64,000 bases of DNA from Lumbricus terrestris (GCA_949752735.1 OX457036.1:7423192-7487191); one strand, 5' to 3'; shown: positions 43,160 through 54,803, counted from the first letter of the stretch. The notes: generated by a model not told the origin, from the sequence alone. Numbers and translations: made by a program.

Positions 43160-45469
43160 ATGCAAGCTAAAATCCGGAATAAAGTAAAGCGAGTCAAATG
43201 TGAGTTATATGACAAAACATATGCTGATAATCGAAATCTGGTAATGCATGTTAGAACTCACACTGGAGAAAGACCATATACGTGCCATTTATGTAACAAA
43301 GCATTTTCATCAAAGTCTAGCCGGGATGCTCATATAAGAATTCATATTGGAGAAAAAACATATATATGCAATTTCTGTGACAAACCATTTTCACAAAAGT
43401 CTAGCCGGGATCGTCATGCAAGAGATCATACTGGAGAAAAGCCATATAAGTGCAATTTATGTGACAAAGCATTTTCAACTAAGTATAACTGGAATATTCA
43501 TGCAAGAATTCACATTGTAGAAAGGCCCTATACATGCAATTTGTGTGACAAATCATTTTCAACGAAGTCTAACTGGGATATTCATGCAAGAATTCACACT
43601 GGAGAAAAGTCCTATAAGTGCTATTTATGTGACAAAGCATTTTCACACAGGTGTCACCTGAATATTCATACAAGAATTCATACTGGAGAAAAGCCCTATA
43701 AATGCAATTTATGTGACAAAGCATTTTCAACGAAGTCTAGCCGGGATATTCATGCTAGAATTCACACTGGAGAAAAGCCCTATAAGTGCACTTTATGTGA
43801 CAAATCATTTTCACACAGGTCTAACCTGAATATTCATACAAGAAATCATACTGGAGAAAAGCCCTATAGGTGCAATTTATGTGACAAAGCATTTTCAACG
43901 AAGTCTAACTGGGATACTCATGCAAGAATTCACAATGGAGAAAAACCATATAAGTGCAATTTATGTGACAAAGCATTTTCAACGAAGTCTAGCCGGGATA
44001 TTCATGCAAGAATTCACACTGGTGAAAAGCCCTATAAGTGCAATTTATGTGACAAAGCATTTTCACACAGGTGTCACCTGAATATTCATACAAGAATTCA
44101 TACTGGAGAAAAGCCGTATAAGTGCAATTTATGTGACAAAGCATTTTCAACGAAGTATAGCCTGGATATCCATGCAAGAATTCACACTGGAGAAAAACCC
44201 TACAAGTGCACTTTATGTGACAAAGCATTTTCACACAGGACTAACCTAAATATTCATACAAGAAATCATGCTGGAGAAAAGCGCTATAGGTGCAATTTAT
44301 GTGACAAAGCGTTTTCAACGAAGTCTAGCCGGGATATTCATGCAAGAATTCACACTGGAGAAAAGTCTTATGGGTGCAATTTATGCGACAAATCATTTTC
44401 ACACAGGTGTCACCTGAATATTCATACAAGAAATCATACTGGAGAAAAGCCGTATAAGTGCAATTTATGTGACAAAGCATTTTCAACGAAGTCTAGCCGG
44501 GATATTCATACAAGAATTCATACTGGAGAAAAGCCCTACAAGTGCACTTTATGTGACAAAGCATTTTCACACAGGTCTAACCTAAATATTCATACAAGAA
44601 ATCATGCTGGAGAAAAGCCCTATAGGTGCAATTTATGTGACAAAGCATTTTCAACGAAGTCTAGCCGGGATATTCATGCAAGAATTCACACTGGAGAAAA
44701 GTCTTATGAGTGCAGTTTATGCCACAAATCATTTTCACACCTGTGTCACCTGAATATTCATACAAGAAATCATACTGGAGAAAAGCCGTATAAGTGCAAT
44801 TTATGTGACAAAGCATTTTCAACGAAGTCTAACTGGGATATTCATTCAAGGATTCACACTGGAGAAAAGCCCTATTTGTGCAATTTATGTGATAAGGCAT
44901 ATTCACGGAAAAATAATTTGGAGTATCATTCAAGAACGCACAATGAAACGAAATCATACGTTTGCACGTTGTGTGACAAATTATTCTTGAACCTTAGTTA
45001 TCTTCCGGAGCATTCAAGGTATCATACTGGAGAAAAACCATTCAAGTGCAGTAGTTGTCACAAAGCATTTACAGCAAGGAGTCATTTGAAACGTCATACA
45101 CAGATCCACACTGGAGAAAAGCCGTACACATGCAATACGTGTCACAAAGAATTTGCACATGGACAGAGTCTGAGATACCATAATAGAATACACACCGGTG
45201 AAAAACCTCAGAAGTGCAGCTTATGCGATAAAACATTTATACAGAAGAGTCAGCTGGCTATTCATTTAAGAGTTCACACAAGCGAAAAGCCTTACATCTG
45301 CAATGTATGCAACAAAATGTTTTCACACCGTGGTCCTCTCCGCAGGCATTCACGAACCCACACAGGAGCAAGACCATACATGTACGTCTGCCAATCATGT
45401 CCTAGAGTATTTTCAACTAGTGGGTATCTCAAAAAACACATAGAAACGCATCTGGTAAGAGTGGCTTGA
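43160..45469 (+). CDS. C2H2 zinc-finger protein, 26 fingers, unit 2
   Basis: 769 codons in one frame from ATG; paralogue of the 433-codon gene in unit 1, with the same basic N-terminus and degenerate first finger. 26 intact fingers follow. Fingers 20-26 correspond one-to-one to fingers 8-14 of the other gene. Fingers 5-19 are a tandem expansion of a four-finger (336-bp) module alternating SHRC/SHRS-type and STKS-type helices: 5-8, 10-13, 14-17 and the start of another at 18-19. Eleven fingers have Arg or Trp at the usual core Leu of the helix (Arg in 1, 2, 6, 9, 13, 15, 17; Trp in 3, 4, 8, 19). No effector domain is visible. A DNA-binding regulator is likely; the target is unknown. Confidence 0.87.
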   Translation: MQAKIRNKVKRVKCELYDKTYADNRNLVMHVRTHTGERPYTCHLCNKAFSSKSSRDAHIRIHIGEKTYICNFCDKPFSQKSSRDRHARDHTGEKPYKCNLCDKAFSTKYNWNIHARIHIVERPYTCNLCDKSFSTKSNWDIHARIHTGEKSYKCYLCDKAFSHRCHLNIHTRIHTGEKPYKCNLCDKAFSTKSSRDIHARIHTGEKPYKCTLCDKSFSHRSNLNIHTRNHTGEKPYRCNLCDKAFSTKSNWDTHARIHNGEKPYKCNLCDKAFSTKSSRDIHARIHTGEKPYKCNLCDKAFSHRCHLNIHTRIHTGEKPYKCNLCDKAFSTKYSLDIHARIHTGEKPYKCTLCDKAFSHRTNLNIHTRNHAGEKRYRCNLCDKAFSTKSSRDIHARIHTGEKSYGCNLCDKSFSHRCHLNIHTRNHTGEKPYKCNLCDKAFSTKSSRDIHTRIHTGEKPYKCTLCDKAFSHRSNLNIHTRNHAGEKPYRCNLCDKAFSTKSSRDIHARIHTGEKSYECSLCHKSFSHLCHLNIHTRNHTGEKPYKCNLCDKAFSTKSNWDIHSRIHTGEKPYLCNLCDKAYSRKNNLEYHSRTHNETKSYVCTLCDKLFLNLSYLPEHSRYHTGEKPFKCSSCHKAFTARSHLKRHTQIHTGEKPYTCNTCHKEFAHGQSLRYHNRIHTGEKPQKCSLCDKTFIQKSQLAIHLRVHTSEKPYICNVCNKMFSHRGPLRRHSRTHTGARPYMYVCQSCPRVFSTSGYLKKHIETHLVRVA

Positions 45470-46989
45470 AGGATGATTATTTGAGAAATATATGAACTAA
45501 CGATGTCAAAGAAGGTGTCTAATGTGACACAAGTAAGAACTATGCCATAGAAATAGTTTGGGTAAAGTGTTCATTGCATCCAAAGAAGATAACGGCTGCG
45601 TTGAAGGCAAGGTGAGTTAAATTTAGAAGAGAACTTTTTCTGGAAGTCATGTTTCAGCTAGTTTTGACATAAATTTCTTTCCTTGACGCCGTACTAAAGT
45701 CGTGGAACCTGTGGTGATGTATTCGACATCAATTAAGAGTTAATGGAATATAATCTGGCTTATGACTGTGAGTTCCCACTGCAGGGGCAATAATTCAGGA
45801 TCTTTTTCAAATACATCTTTTAAGTAACTTTTTTGAACAAAACAAAATTTGTGTCTGAGTTTCTTTGTTTCAGCGATACTTTTAATTTCACACCAGTTCT
45901 GGTTCTATGTTTAAGTTTTGCGTGACGAGATGTTAAGTGCTCAATGTGGGAGCTGCGTTCATTTTGATGCTTGTTCATTATTATAATCCAAAGTACATTA
46001 TAATAATGACGACAATTTCTATACATAACTGTTCAAACGTTCTCATTGTTCGTCATATCTGCTGCCGATTTGATTTACCTTTTAATTTGATTGAATGTAT
46101 AATCTCAGTACCGGCATTGTCCGGCAACATAGCATTTAGGACAGTTTTCGATTCAAAGCGTCTATTATTTCATTATGTGTTTAAGATAACATGGAGTTGC
46201 TGTTTTTCTACGTTCGAAATGAATTCAATAACTATCAGTTAATTTTTGTGTGATAATGTTCAGTGGTATAAAATTAATTACTCTGGTTACCGTATCTAAT
46301 GGAATATGGAGCATGGTTGTTGTGATTATCTGAAGGTACTTCATCGCGTAGCATTTAGCTTCCTAGCTGAGAACAGCTTGCAATCTTCCTTCTTTGGTCA
46401 CCTGTTCATCCATACTTCTAAAGAAATGGTTGGTTTGTGCGCTTCTTCACTCAGAATTCACTTTGAGAAACCATAAATAGCTCTCTTCTTTTACTTTGCA
46501 AACGATTAAGCGTTTTAAAACTTACATTTCTATGTACCTTCATTTCGGGACCAATTTCGTATCCCAGTAGACCCCTAAAGTATTAATGCGTACCATGCTA
46601 GCATACGCATATTACTGGCTTGCTCAGCTATATCGGTAAAAGCGCTGGCCAGTGGCCACGCGTCTGTACTCAACTCTGTGAAAGAGCGTCCTATGACGTT
46701 ATGCATGAGAGTCTATATTCTTTTGTTTCTTTGTGTGTTGACATGGAGTTGCTGGTTTTCTGCGTCCAAAATTAATTCAATAACTAAGAAATTATAGACT
46801 CTCATGCATAACATCTAACAATTGTATTTTTTCCCAGTAACTAGGGCCTAGGATAATCCACCTTCGATAGAGTAAGAATCATAGAATGATGACTCCAGAA
46901 AGTCTGTAATGGAAAAAAGATAGTAGCCTAACCAACCCCAATAATTGACGGAATAGGCTACTTACCGAGCTACATGCCATCATCCCAAT
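45470..46989. other. 3' flank of the 26-finger gene
   Basis: Matches the unit 1 flank without its SINE and MITE insertions. Holds the two empty sites (about 46321 and 46581). A tRNA-like word 'cagctatatcggtaaaagcg' near 46625 (28697 in unit 1) may be a degenerate SINE head. Confidence 0.45.
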
Positions 46990-47268
46990 GATGTTCACAC
47001 CCAGTGCAATAATCACCTCGACTCTGATCTTACATTCCTAAGATTCGTCTCCCTGGCAACGGTTGTCTAGCGTGTCGTCACGCGACGCCATATCTCAACT
47101 CTGATAGGTCAGAGCCGGACCCGCCCACCAAAAAGATCTATCGCTGTGTTCAGAGAACTCGACCGATCAATAGCCATCTGTACCGACTCTTCTGCCATCA
47201 CTTGCGCTGGTTCCCTGTTGTGCTACGGAGACAGTGGAATCGTCGCAAACTGGTCTAATATTCACCAG
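46990..47268. promoter_or_regulatory. 279-bp block identical in both units, copy 2
   Basis: Same as 29051-29329, including the X-box-like site (47047-47060). Copy 2 additionally has a perfect CRE TGACGTCA at 47448-47455 close to an inverted CCAAT (attgg), where copy 1 reads TGTCGTCA. For a minus-strand gene these would lie upstream. Confidence 0.45.
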
Positions 47269-47500
47269 ATGATCAATTAGGCGAAGCTTTTAACGTGTCG
47301 CTAACGGGTAATTAATTCATCCGAATTCCGGACTAAGTATTTTCCCGTCTTGGTAATGCTTGAAGCTCCAGTCGGTGTGGTGTCACATAGTTTCCGAAGG
47401 GAAAATGTGTCCAAAGAATAATTATTGTCATTGGTTCACACTACCGCTGACGTCATTTATTATATATATATATATTAATATATATATATATATATCAATT

Positions 47501-47909
47501 GTCAAGATGAACTATTAATTGGAGCGAACGATCTTTTCCTAGAAAGACATCAAGTTTAAAAGATAATTATTCCAATAATTATACCAAAGATACAGATTGT
47601 TATTAAGTAGACCCATGTATACGAAAAACGTGTAGCGACAAATGTTTCCGCATTTTACACATAACTTTTCTGGCACAAAAGTATATCGCGCATTTTTTAC
47701 ACAGAAAGTAAAACCGTATTTTAAAACGCGAGTGCACAGAGACGGGCAGATCTCTACCCTGGATATTATGTTGCACTACACCCACAGCCAAAGGTCGTTT
47801 CTTTTTCGTTTTTTCACTTGGGATTTGTTTCGTTTAACGATGAATCATTCAAAGGAACTTTGTAGCAGATGCGACTTGTTCCTCTCTCCTAATTGATTTC
47901 CCTGTTTAT
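47501..47909. other. No gene seen after unit 2
   Basis: AT-rich. Two overlapping short frames on opposite strands (around 47600-47900) have no motif. Confidence 0.4.
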
Positions 47910-48240
47910 ACCTGTCTGTCTGTCCGATTTTTTATGCAGCACCACATCCACTGTCTGTCTGTATGAATGTTTGCCTGTTTTTCTGTCTGTCTGTCTGTCT
48001 GTCTATCTGCCTGTTTTTCTGTCTGCCTGTCTGTCTGTCTGTCTGTCTGTCTGAATGTTTGCCTGTTTTTCTGTCTGTCTTTCTGTCTGTCTAGCTGCCT
48101 GTTTTTCTGTCTGCCTGTTTTTCTGTCCGTCTGTCTGTTTTTCTGTCTGTCTGTGTCTGTCTGTCTGTCTGTCTGTCTAGCTGCCTGTTTTTTCTGTCTG
48201 TCTGTTTTTCTGTCCGTCTGTCTGTTTTTCTGTCTGTCTG

Positions 48241-48283
<43 letters not shown>

Positions 48284-48295
48284 ATACATACATAC
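47910..48295. repeat. (TGTC)n microsatellite with higher-order variants
   Basis: Tetranucleotide array interrupted regularly by 'tgcctgtttttctg', giving longer repeat units within the array. Confidence 0.9.
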
Positions 48296-48699
48296 ATGCA
48301 CACACATATCTGTCTGTGTATGCAAGCCTGTCCGTTCGTCTTAATGTGTGCCTGTCTGGATGACTTGGACGCCTGCTCGTCTAACTGTCTGTCTTTGTTC
48401 ATGTCTGACGTCTGTTGGTATGTGTACATGTGTACTCGACACATAGATCCAAAATGCGCAGTATTACAGTATGTCAGTATACACTGACATACAACTCACA
48501 ATACTACACCACACAAAGAAACACTACACTCATCTACAACACGTTATCCTACTATAACTATGCTGTACTACTGTACACTAGCCTCTAGGCCTACATGTTA
48601 AGCGATGAATTAAGAGCAATATTCAAGTTAGATTTCTAAGAATCTCCAAGCAAGATGGACGCAAGAAAAAGCGCTACATTAAGTACACCGACAAATACA

Positions 48700-48917
48700 T
48701 ACACACATACATTAGGGCATACATGCATGCATAGAAGCATGCACACGTCAATGACGTCATGCATATAATTATACGTAGATGAGAGCATTTACATATATTC
48801 AAACTTACATGCATTCGTACATACGTGCATGCATACATACAATACATACATGCATTCACACATACATACATACAAACATACATACATACATACATACATA
48901 CATACATACATACATAC
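48700..48917. repeat. (CATA)n array, left half
   Basis: Perfect at its right end (48870-48917) and degenerate to the left. Continues after the transposon at 51180. Confidence 0.9.
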
Positions 48918-51179
48918 TAGGGTGGTCGTTAAAAATGAAAGTGGGAATTGACTGTTCCCCAAGGCGCCGTTTGGTTCCATTCTCCCCAGAAACATCACAC
49001 AAAAAGTTGTAAGACAAAATATTAATATTTAGGACTAGCACAACGTCATCAAAGTTTTACCCTTATAATAGCAAGACTTCTAATGCTCAAAAGTAGCTAT
49101 ATGGCTGTAGTCAACCAGGAATCTTCAAACCAGGAATCAATTCAACTACCTGTAGTTGCTCCACACTTAAACATGATGATGCTACTGTCATCGTAATCAT
49201 GATCATCAATTTATATAGCGCCACTTCAAGAAAGGCTCTAAGGCTAGAAAACCTGTATAACACACCGCATCACAGATAATATCTATCATATCTTATTTCT
49301 TTACAAATAGTACCTGTTTTACCTTGTCTTGATTGATTATAATAGCGTATTGTTCTTAGACTGCTACAGTAAGGGAACAGTAATAGTGTAAATTATATTG
49401 GGGGAAAATAAAAAAATTGTGCGGTTTCATCTGTGTCCTATATAATTAATTTATTCTGCAAAATCACCAAAATTCTTAATGAGGTCTGATTTTCGAGAAA
49501 TATTTCTTTTTCTACCGTCATTGTTCATGGGGTTACTGGGTACAAGAAACTGTAGTAATATTAAAAAGTAGAAATCCATTATTTTTAGATGCGAATTTTT
49601 ATCTCAAATTTAGGCTAAAATGTTTTCGAGCTGAGGCATTGTTACACTGTCTCACAATTCAAATTGCATTTGGTCTTTGCATGGGTTTGAGCTATGTTGT
49701 AGTTTTCACGATTCACTTCCCTCAAAGTGAAATCTCTGGCATGTTGCCCAAGGAAGGTGTTCATCTGCCTCCAAGGGTGTACCAATGGGTGTTGTCTTGA
49801 GAGTGCTATACTTATACCCTTGAATTGGTTGGTCGTCTGAGATGTCCATGCGGCCACTGTAATTTCAGCTGGATCCATTGCTGAGCATGATGTAGAGATT
49901 TTGAGTCGCATATAGCTTACGTGTTTGACACCATCGCCTTTCATGCTAATTTATAATAGGTAGTTAACTTACAATAGCTAATAAAGGCAGTGTAATTTGA
50001 GTCCACTCTTGACAGCACTTTCTGTGTCAATTGTTTGACTCTGTGTTCATGTTTTCAGCTCTAAAAGTAAGCTTATACTTTTAATTGGATAACTTCTATA
50101 TTATGAAATAGACAACAATGTGAGTAGTCTTCATCAGGCACTCAATTATGATGCTCTCTTTGGAAGTTGTTTAAAAGCTGCTTTTTGACTCCTATGTGGT
50201 AATAAGTAATTTCTTTGATCTATAAAAATTATGATCTCAATAATTTCAACATCTATTTTAATTCATTTCTTTACAGCAACTCTTGATAAATCTTATCTGT
50301 GATGCACTGTGTCATTCTGCTCTGATTACCACAATAAACGAAAATACATGTGTCATCAGTAGTTTTCTCTAGTTCAACTATTATTGAGGTCCTTGTCCGT
50401 ATTATATCAGAATTTGTGTTAAAGTTAAGCATTTAATAAAGAGCCTTTAGTGTAACAAAGAATCCCTGTAGATAGAAATCAGGACTATCAAAAGAACATG
50501 GCAATGTGTTGACTTTCTACTACAATAATCTTCATTGAATCACCCAATCTGATACACCAAAGAATGATTACAAGTACATGTTATACGAAATACGGCCCAC
50601 TATAGCACGACACGCAGATCGGTTTTACAGCAGTGGGTTCGGTAGCTTAACACTAATGGCCTAAGTGCTGGATCACTTCTGGTCGGCCAAGCCAGAAGCG
50701 GGAGGGGCTATCTTTATTTTTAGCAGAACCCGTGTCAAGCAACTCAACAGCAAAGTGCCAATGGCAGCTAACAGAAATTTAAAGTAGATTTATAGTAAAG
50801 GTTTATGGTCATCGATCTCAGGGACTCACGAGTCAAATACTATTGTGATGGTCAATTGTTCATAAAAATATATAACAAACCATTATCATCATTGTAGAAG
50901 TCAGACATACTTGGCAGTCGTGCTTGAGTAAAAGAATGTTGCATTTCTTTAAAACTAGTCATAGGTCCAAAAATGTAGCTAAATTAGCATTATACTCAAA
51001 AAGACGATGAAATTTCGTAAAATCCAAAACTTCAAACACGTTGTGCTAGTCCTAAATATTTTTCTATCGGGATAATTTTTGGGCTGCATCAGTCTTTTAC
51101 CAAGTGGCACCAAATGGGGGGGTTGGGGAAAGAACAAAAATGAAGTTGAAAATTTGCCATTACAGATGCGACCACCCTA
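48918..51179. mobile_element. 2.26-kb inverted-repeat DNA transposon inside (CATA)n
   Basis: Outer ends TAGGGTGGTCG and CGACCACCCTA. The subterminal parts are inverted too: 'aatatttaggactagcaca' stands about 110-130 bases from each end. 'atac' on both sides could be a 4-bp duplication or microsatellite phase. No transposase was recognised, so it is non-autonomous or decayed. A SINE-tail fragment (49200-49245) sits inside. Confidence 0.7.
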
Positions 51180-51420
51180 ATACATACATACATACATACA
51201 TACAAATGTCATACATACATACATACAATACAATACATGCATACATACATACATACAATACAATACATGCATACATACATGCATACATACACACACATAC
51301 ATACATAGTATTACATACATGCATGCATACATACATACATGCATGTATGCACACATACAGTCATACATTCATACATACAAACATAGCCTACATTCGTACA
51401 TGGTAATATATATTTATGCA
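51180..51420. repeat. (ATAC)n array, right half
   Basis: Continues the 48700-48917 array on the other side of the transposon. Confidence 0.9.
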
Positions 51421-51739
51421 TAGACTACACATACACACGGATACATGCATGCGTACGTACATGGATTAACACATAAATACATACATACACTCAGAATTAC
51501 CTAACATTTATCTTTTTAATAACCATAAACTGACGGATTACTGTGGTGGAGGGTAGTAATTGAGTATAACAAAGACCGCCAGTCTTTTTGCTGTCCTGCT
51601 CTCGTCTACGATGGCTGTGCAGTGGTGTGTAGTGTGTCCATCGCCCTATGCGACGTGTTGTGTTCGTGTTCGGGGAACAATCACTTAAGCCACGTTCAGA
51701 CCGGCGAGTGCGCGTAGGAATATCTCGTTCATAGAAAAG

Positions 51740-51780
51740 GTCACGTGATCTAGTCTCGTGATCTAGTCACGTGTCTGGTC
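51740..51780. promoter_or_regulatory. Three 13-bp repeats with two CACGTG E-boxes
   Basis: TCACGTGATCTAG, TCTCGTGATCTAG and TCACGTGTCTGG follow each other. CACGTG is at 51742-51747 and 51768-51773, a bHLH-type binding core. No gene downstream is secure. Confidence 0.4.
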
Positions 51781-51914
51781 GACGTATCGGAATGTTCTGT
51801 TCAGCGAATCCATAGAGTACGTAGTGCTTCTGGCAGGTTTAAGTGATAGCTTGTTGGTCTTAGAGAAAATAGCTATTTACGATTTTCGAAATAATAGGCT
51901 ACGGCGTTTACTAA

Positions 51915-52060
51915 AATGGACAATCAATAGATCATCAGTTTCAAGTGGCTCTAAAGAGATAGTCAACAGTTTGCCATCCTTAAGTGGCTCTAAAAGTAGC
52001 CTACAGTCAATAGTTTATCATCTTCAAGTTGCTATAAATGGTCAATCAATAAATTATCAT
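51915..52060. repeat. Degenerate tandem repeat with 'caagtggctctaaa'
   Basis: About three units of 45-50 bases, each with 'tcaat...atca...aagtggctcta'. An open frame across it (51824-52165) is probably due to the repeat. Confidence 0.5.
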
Positions 52061-52875
52061 CTGGAGGTTAATTTAGCCTCTCTAGTCTCTATGCAGTCTA
52101 TGGTATCTGACGCTCGGACTAAGATCTCCACCCTACATCCCTCTATGGACACGCACTCTGACTAGACTCAGCGCTCGTCAATAAGCTAGTTGTCTGCGCT
52201 TAGTTTTGGAGCAGAGCAATAACTTAGAGGTCACGATCACAATTAAGGCTGCAATTATTTTAATTGAAATTACATATTAGTTTTTGAAGCATTGTCATTG
52301 TTTCTTTGTCCAACGTCTTTGTCGTGAATTGCAGTTCAAAGTTCTGCAAATATTATATCTAAGTTCCACGTCTGGACAATTTAGAACTAAAAGCACAGCC
52401 ATAAGAAATTGTTTGAGACTGTCAATTCGGAACAACTAAAATTTTACTTTGTGATTATGTCTTTTTACAATTCGGAAACTTTACTCAAGATTATATTGAT
52501 CATACCCTATGATTCCCCTTTTACGGACGCAGTATGCTGTGCGTATATTCATTATGTTGACATTCATTATAGTGGTACATTAAATTTTCGTTAAGTATGA
52601 ACAACACGCATGGTCTGTGTCGCCAGTGTGAAGGTGGTTTTAGGTTCATGTTATGCAACGATTTGCCTAAATAAATGTGTTCCATAAGACTCTGGTGAAT
52701 TAATCTGACATCAAAGATAGACAGACGGACGGATAATCATTGGGACACATGTCACACACATACACACACACACCCACGCACAAACACACACACACACACG
52801 TACGCACACATATAAGTGTATGTTTATATCTAAGTAACTATATATATATATATATATATATATTACATACATGTA

Positions 52876-53044
52876 CAGTGGCGTAGGCAAGGGGGTTTCG
52901 GGGTTAACCCTCCTCCCCCCCCCCCCCATTGGCTCCGGAAAAAGTTTTGTAAGCTTATTTTTCTATTTAAGTAAGAAAAATAGCAAAAAACAGGGTTTCC
53001 GGCCATAACCCCCCCCCCATAAAAAATTCCTGGCTACGCCACTC
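52876..53044. mobile_element. hAT-type MITE, CAGTGGCGTAGCCA family
   Basis: 169 bp; ends CAGTGGCGTAGGCAAGGGGG and CCTGGCTACGCCACTC; perfect 8-bp duplication tacatgta (52868-52875, 53045-53052). Intact relative of the outer element at 1728-2437. Confidence 0.85.
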
Positions 53045-53282
53045 TACATGTATATATAACTTATTGTTTGTGGGATCTAGTAACATGTATTCACTGACAG
53101 TTATGCCAATACAAGCTAATGCATAGAGCGGTGACGAAGAAACGAAAACACGCATTTGCAAACAGACAACATAGTCACCTATCAACTTTGTGCACAGTCT
53201 GATTGGCTGGCTGGCTGGCTGGCTGCCTATAATAGCATAAGGACGCATTGATTAATGAATGTGATAAATCAACACTAGCACA

Positions 53283-53482
53283 GACTCAAAGACACGGACG
53301 GATGGACGGACGGACGGACGCACGGACGGACGGACGCACGGACGGACGGACGGACGGACGGACGACGGACGGACGGACGACGGACGGACGGACGGACGGA
53401 CGGACGCACGGACGGACGGACGGACGACGGACGGACGGACGGACGGACGGACGACGGACGGACGGACGGACGACGGACGGAC
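53283..53482. repeat. (GGAC)n microsatellite
   Basis: About 200 bases of GGAC units with sporadic one-base losses (gacgacgg) and GCAC variants. Open frames across it on both strands are repeat artefacts. Confidence 0.95.
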
Positions 53483-53559
53483 ATAGGCAGGTTGATTAAA
53501 AAAAAAACAGAGAAAAACCAAGATGCATGAAGAGCAACTGATAGACACTACAGACTGAT

Positions 53560-53800
53560 AGACAAAATAACCGGACAGATAGACAGACAAAGCGACAGAT
53601 ACAGAGACATGTAGACAGGCCGACAAACATAATAGGCATGTAGACCGAGAGATACATAGATAGATCGATTCATATATAGACATAATATACAGACAGGCAA
53701 ACAGACATATAGACTGGCATACAAACAAAACAAACAGAGAGATGGAGAGGTAGACATAGACAGACAGATAGATAGACAGACGGACAGACAGACAGATAGA
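53560..53800. repeat. (GACA)-rich degenerate tract
   Basis: Mixed 'agacagaca', 'agatagaca' units beside the GGAC array. Open frames on the minus strand here have no other support. Confidence 0.75.
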
Positions 53801-54317
53801 CACGCTATCCAATGAAATTCCTTGTCGTGCATGCCGCGGGCCAGATAAATCGAAGAACACGAATATTGGATTTCGTCCGCGAAACTGAAACGCAAGGTCC
53901 GCTGGGAGACAGGTCTCCAAAAGGTAAGTAAGTATCGATCTCCCGAAAGACGTCGGATCATTCCATTCTGGATAGAGGGGGAAAGTAGGGAGGGAGGGAG
54001 GAAGGCCACAGATGGGGTCAAGTATCGATCCATGGTACACGAAGCGCCGTAAATCAGTGGAGTGCTGCCGAGATCGAACGATCAGATCAATAGCGACGCA
54101 ATGATCGATAGACAAGATTCCGACGACGAAGAAAATCGATATCTAAAAATAGTCGACGTCGTCGGCGACAACAATGCGTGGGAACAATGCACAAAGCCAG
54201 CACGGTCTCATTGTCTGTTTATGAGCCATGCACGACGGTAAAACAATTATTACTGTGTCTTTGATTGCTCGCATGTGTGTATAATAATTATAAATGAATA
54301 GTTTCATGTAGGCCCAT

Positions 54318-54541
54318 GTTTGTTTGTTTGTATGTGCACTTGTTATAGCGCCCCTTCAAGCTCTCGCTACTCAGAGGCGCTCCCGAATGGAGAGCGGACA
54401 CTGCATCGGAATTTCACGCCGAAGCGCTGAGCAGTAATTGTGAATGAAGGACTTGCCCAAGTCCAACGCGGCGAGGTGGATTCGAATCTCGAACCTTCCG
54501 GCTTCAAGGCAACGACGCCACCACTACACCACCGCGCCCCA
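54318..54541 (-). mobile_element. tRNA-derived SINE, second copy
   Basis: Same limits, box A/B head and (CAAA)n tail as 27488-27716, with a handful of differences. Its head abuts the (TATG)n array. Confidence 0.82.
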
Positions 54542-54581
54542 TATGTATGTATGCATGTATACTATATATGTGTGTATGTAA

Positions 54582-54612
<31 letters not shown>

Positions 54613-54803
54613 TGTATGTATGTATGTATGTATGTATGTATGTATGTATGTATGTATGTATGTATGTATGTATGTATGTATGTATGTATGTATGTATGTA
54701 TGTATGTATGTATGTATGTATGTATGTATGTATGTATGTATGTATGTATGTATGTATGTATGTATGTATGTATGTATGTATGTATGCATGTATGTATTAT
54801 GCA
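54542..54803. repeat. (TATG)n array
   Basis: About 200 bases of perfect TATG units (54588-54784). A few more units follow the mariner element at 56172-56180. Confidence 0.95.

Larger units (their letters stand above)
42480..47500. repeat. Segmental duplication block, unit 2 right part
   Basis: Colinear with 23600-29520 of unit 1: LINE remnant, zinc-finger gene, 3' flank, 279-bp block and (TA)n tract. It lacks four insertions present in unit 1. Confidence 0.85.

Noticed and set aside
47906..48444. Long open frames rich in Cys/Val/Leu or Asp/Arg/Gln/Thr
   Set aside because: They are translations of the (TGTC)n array and lack any other coding sign.
53252..54115. 287-codon minus-strand open frame
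   Set aside because: Most of it is (GGAC)n and (GACA)n repeat translated as Val-Arg-Pro-Ser and Cys-Leu-Ser; no domain and no paralogue.
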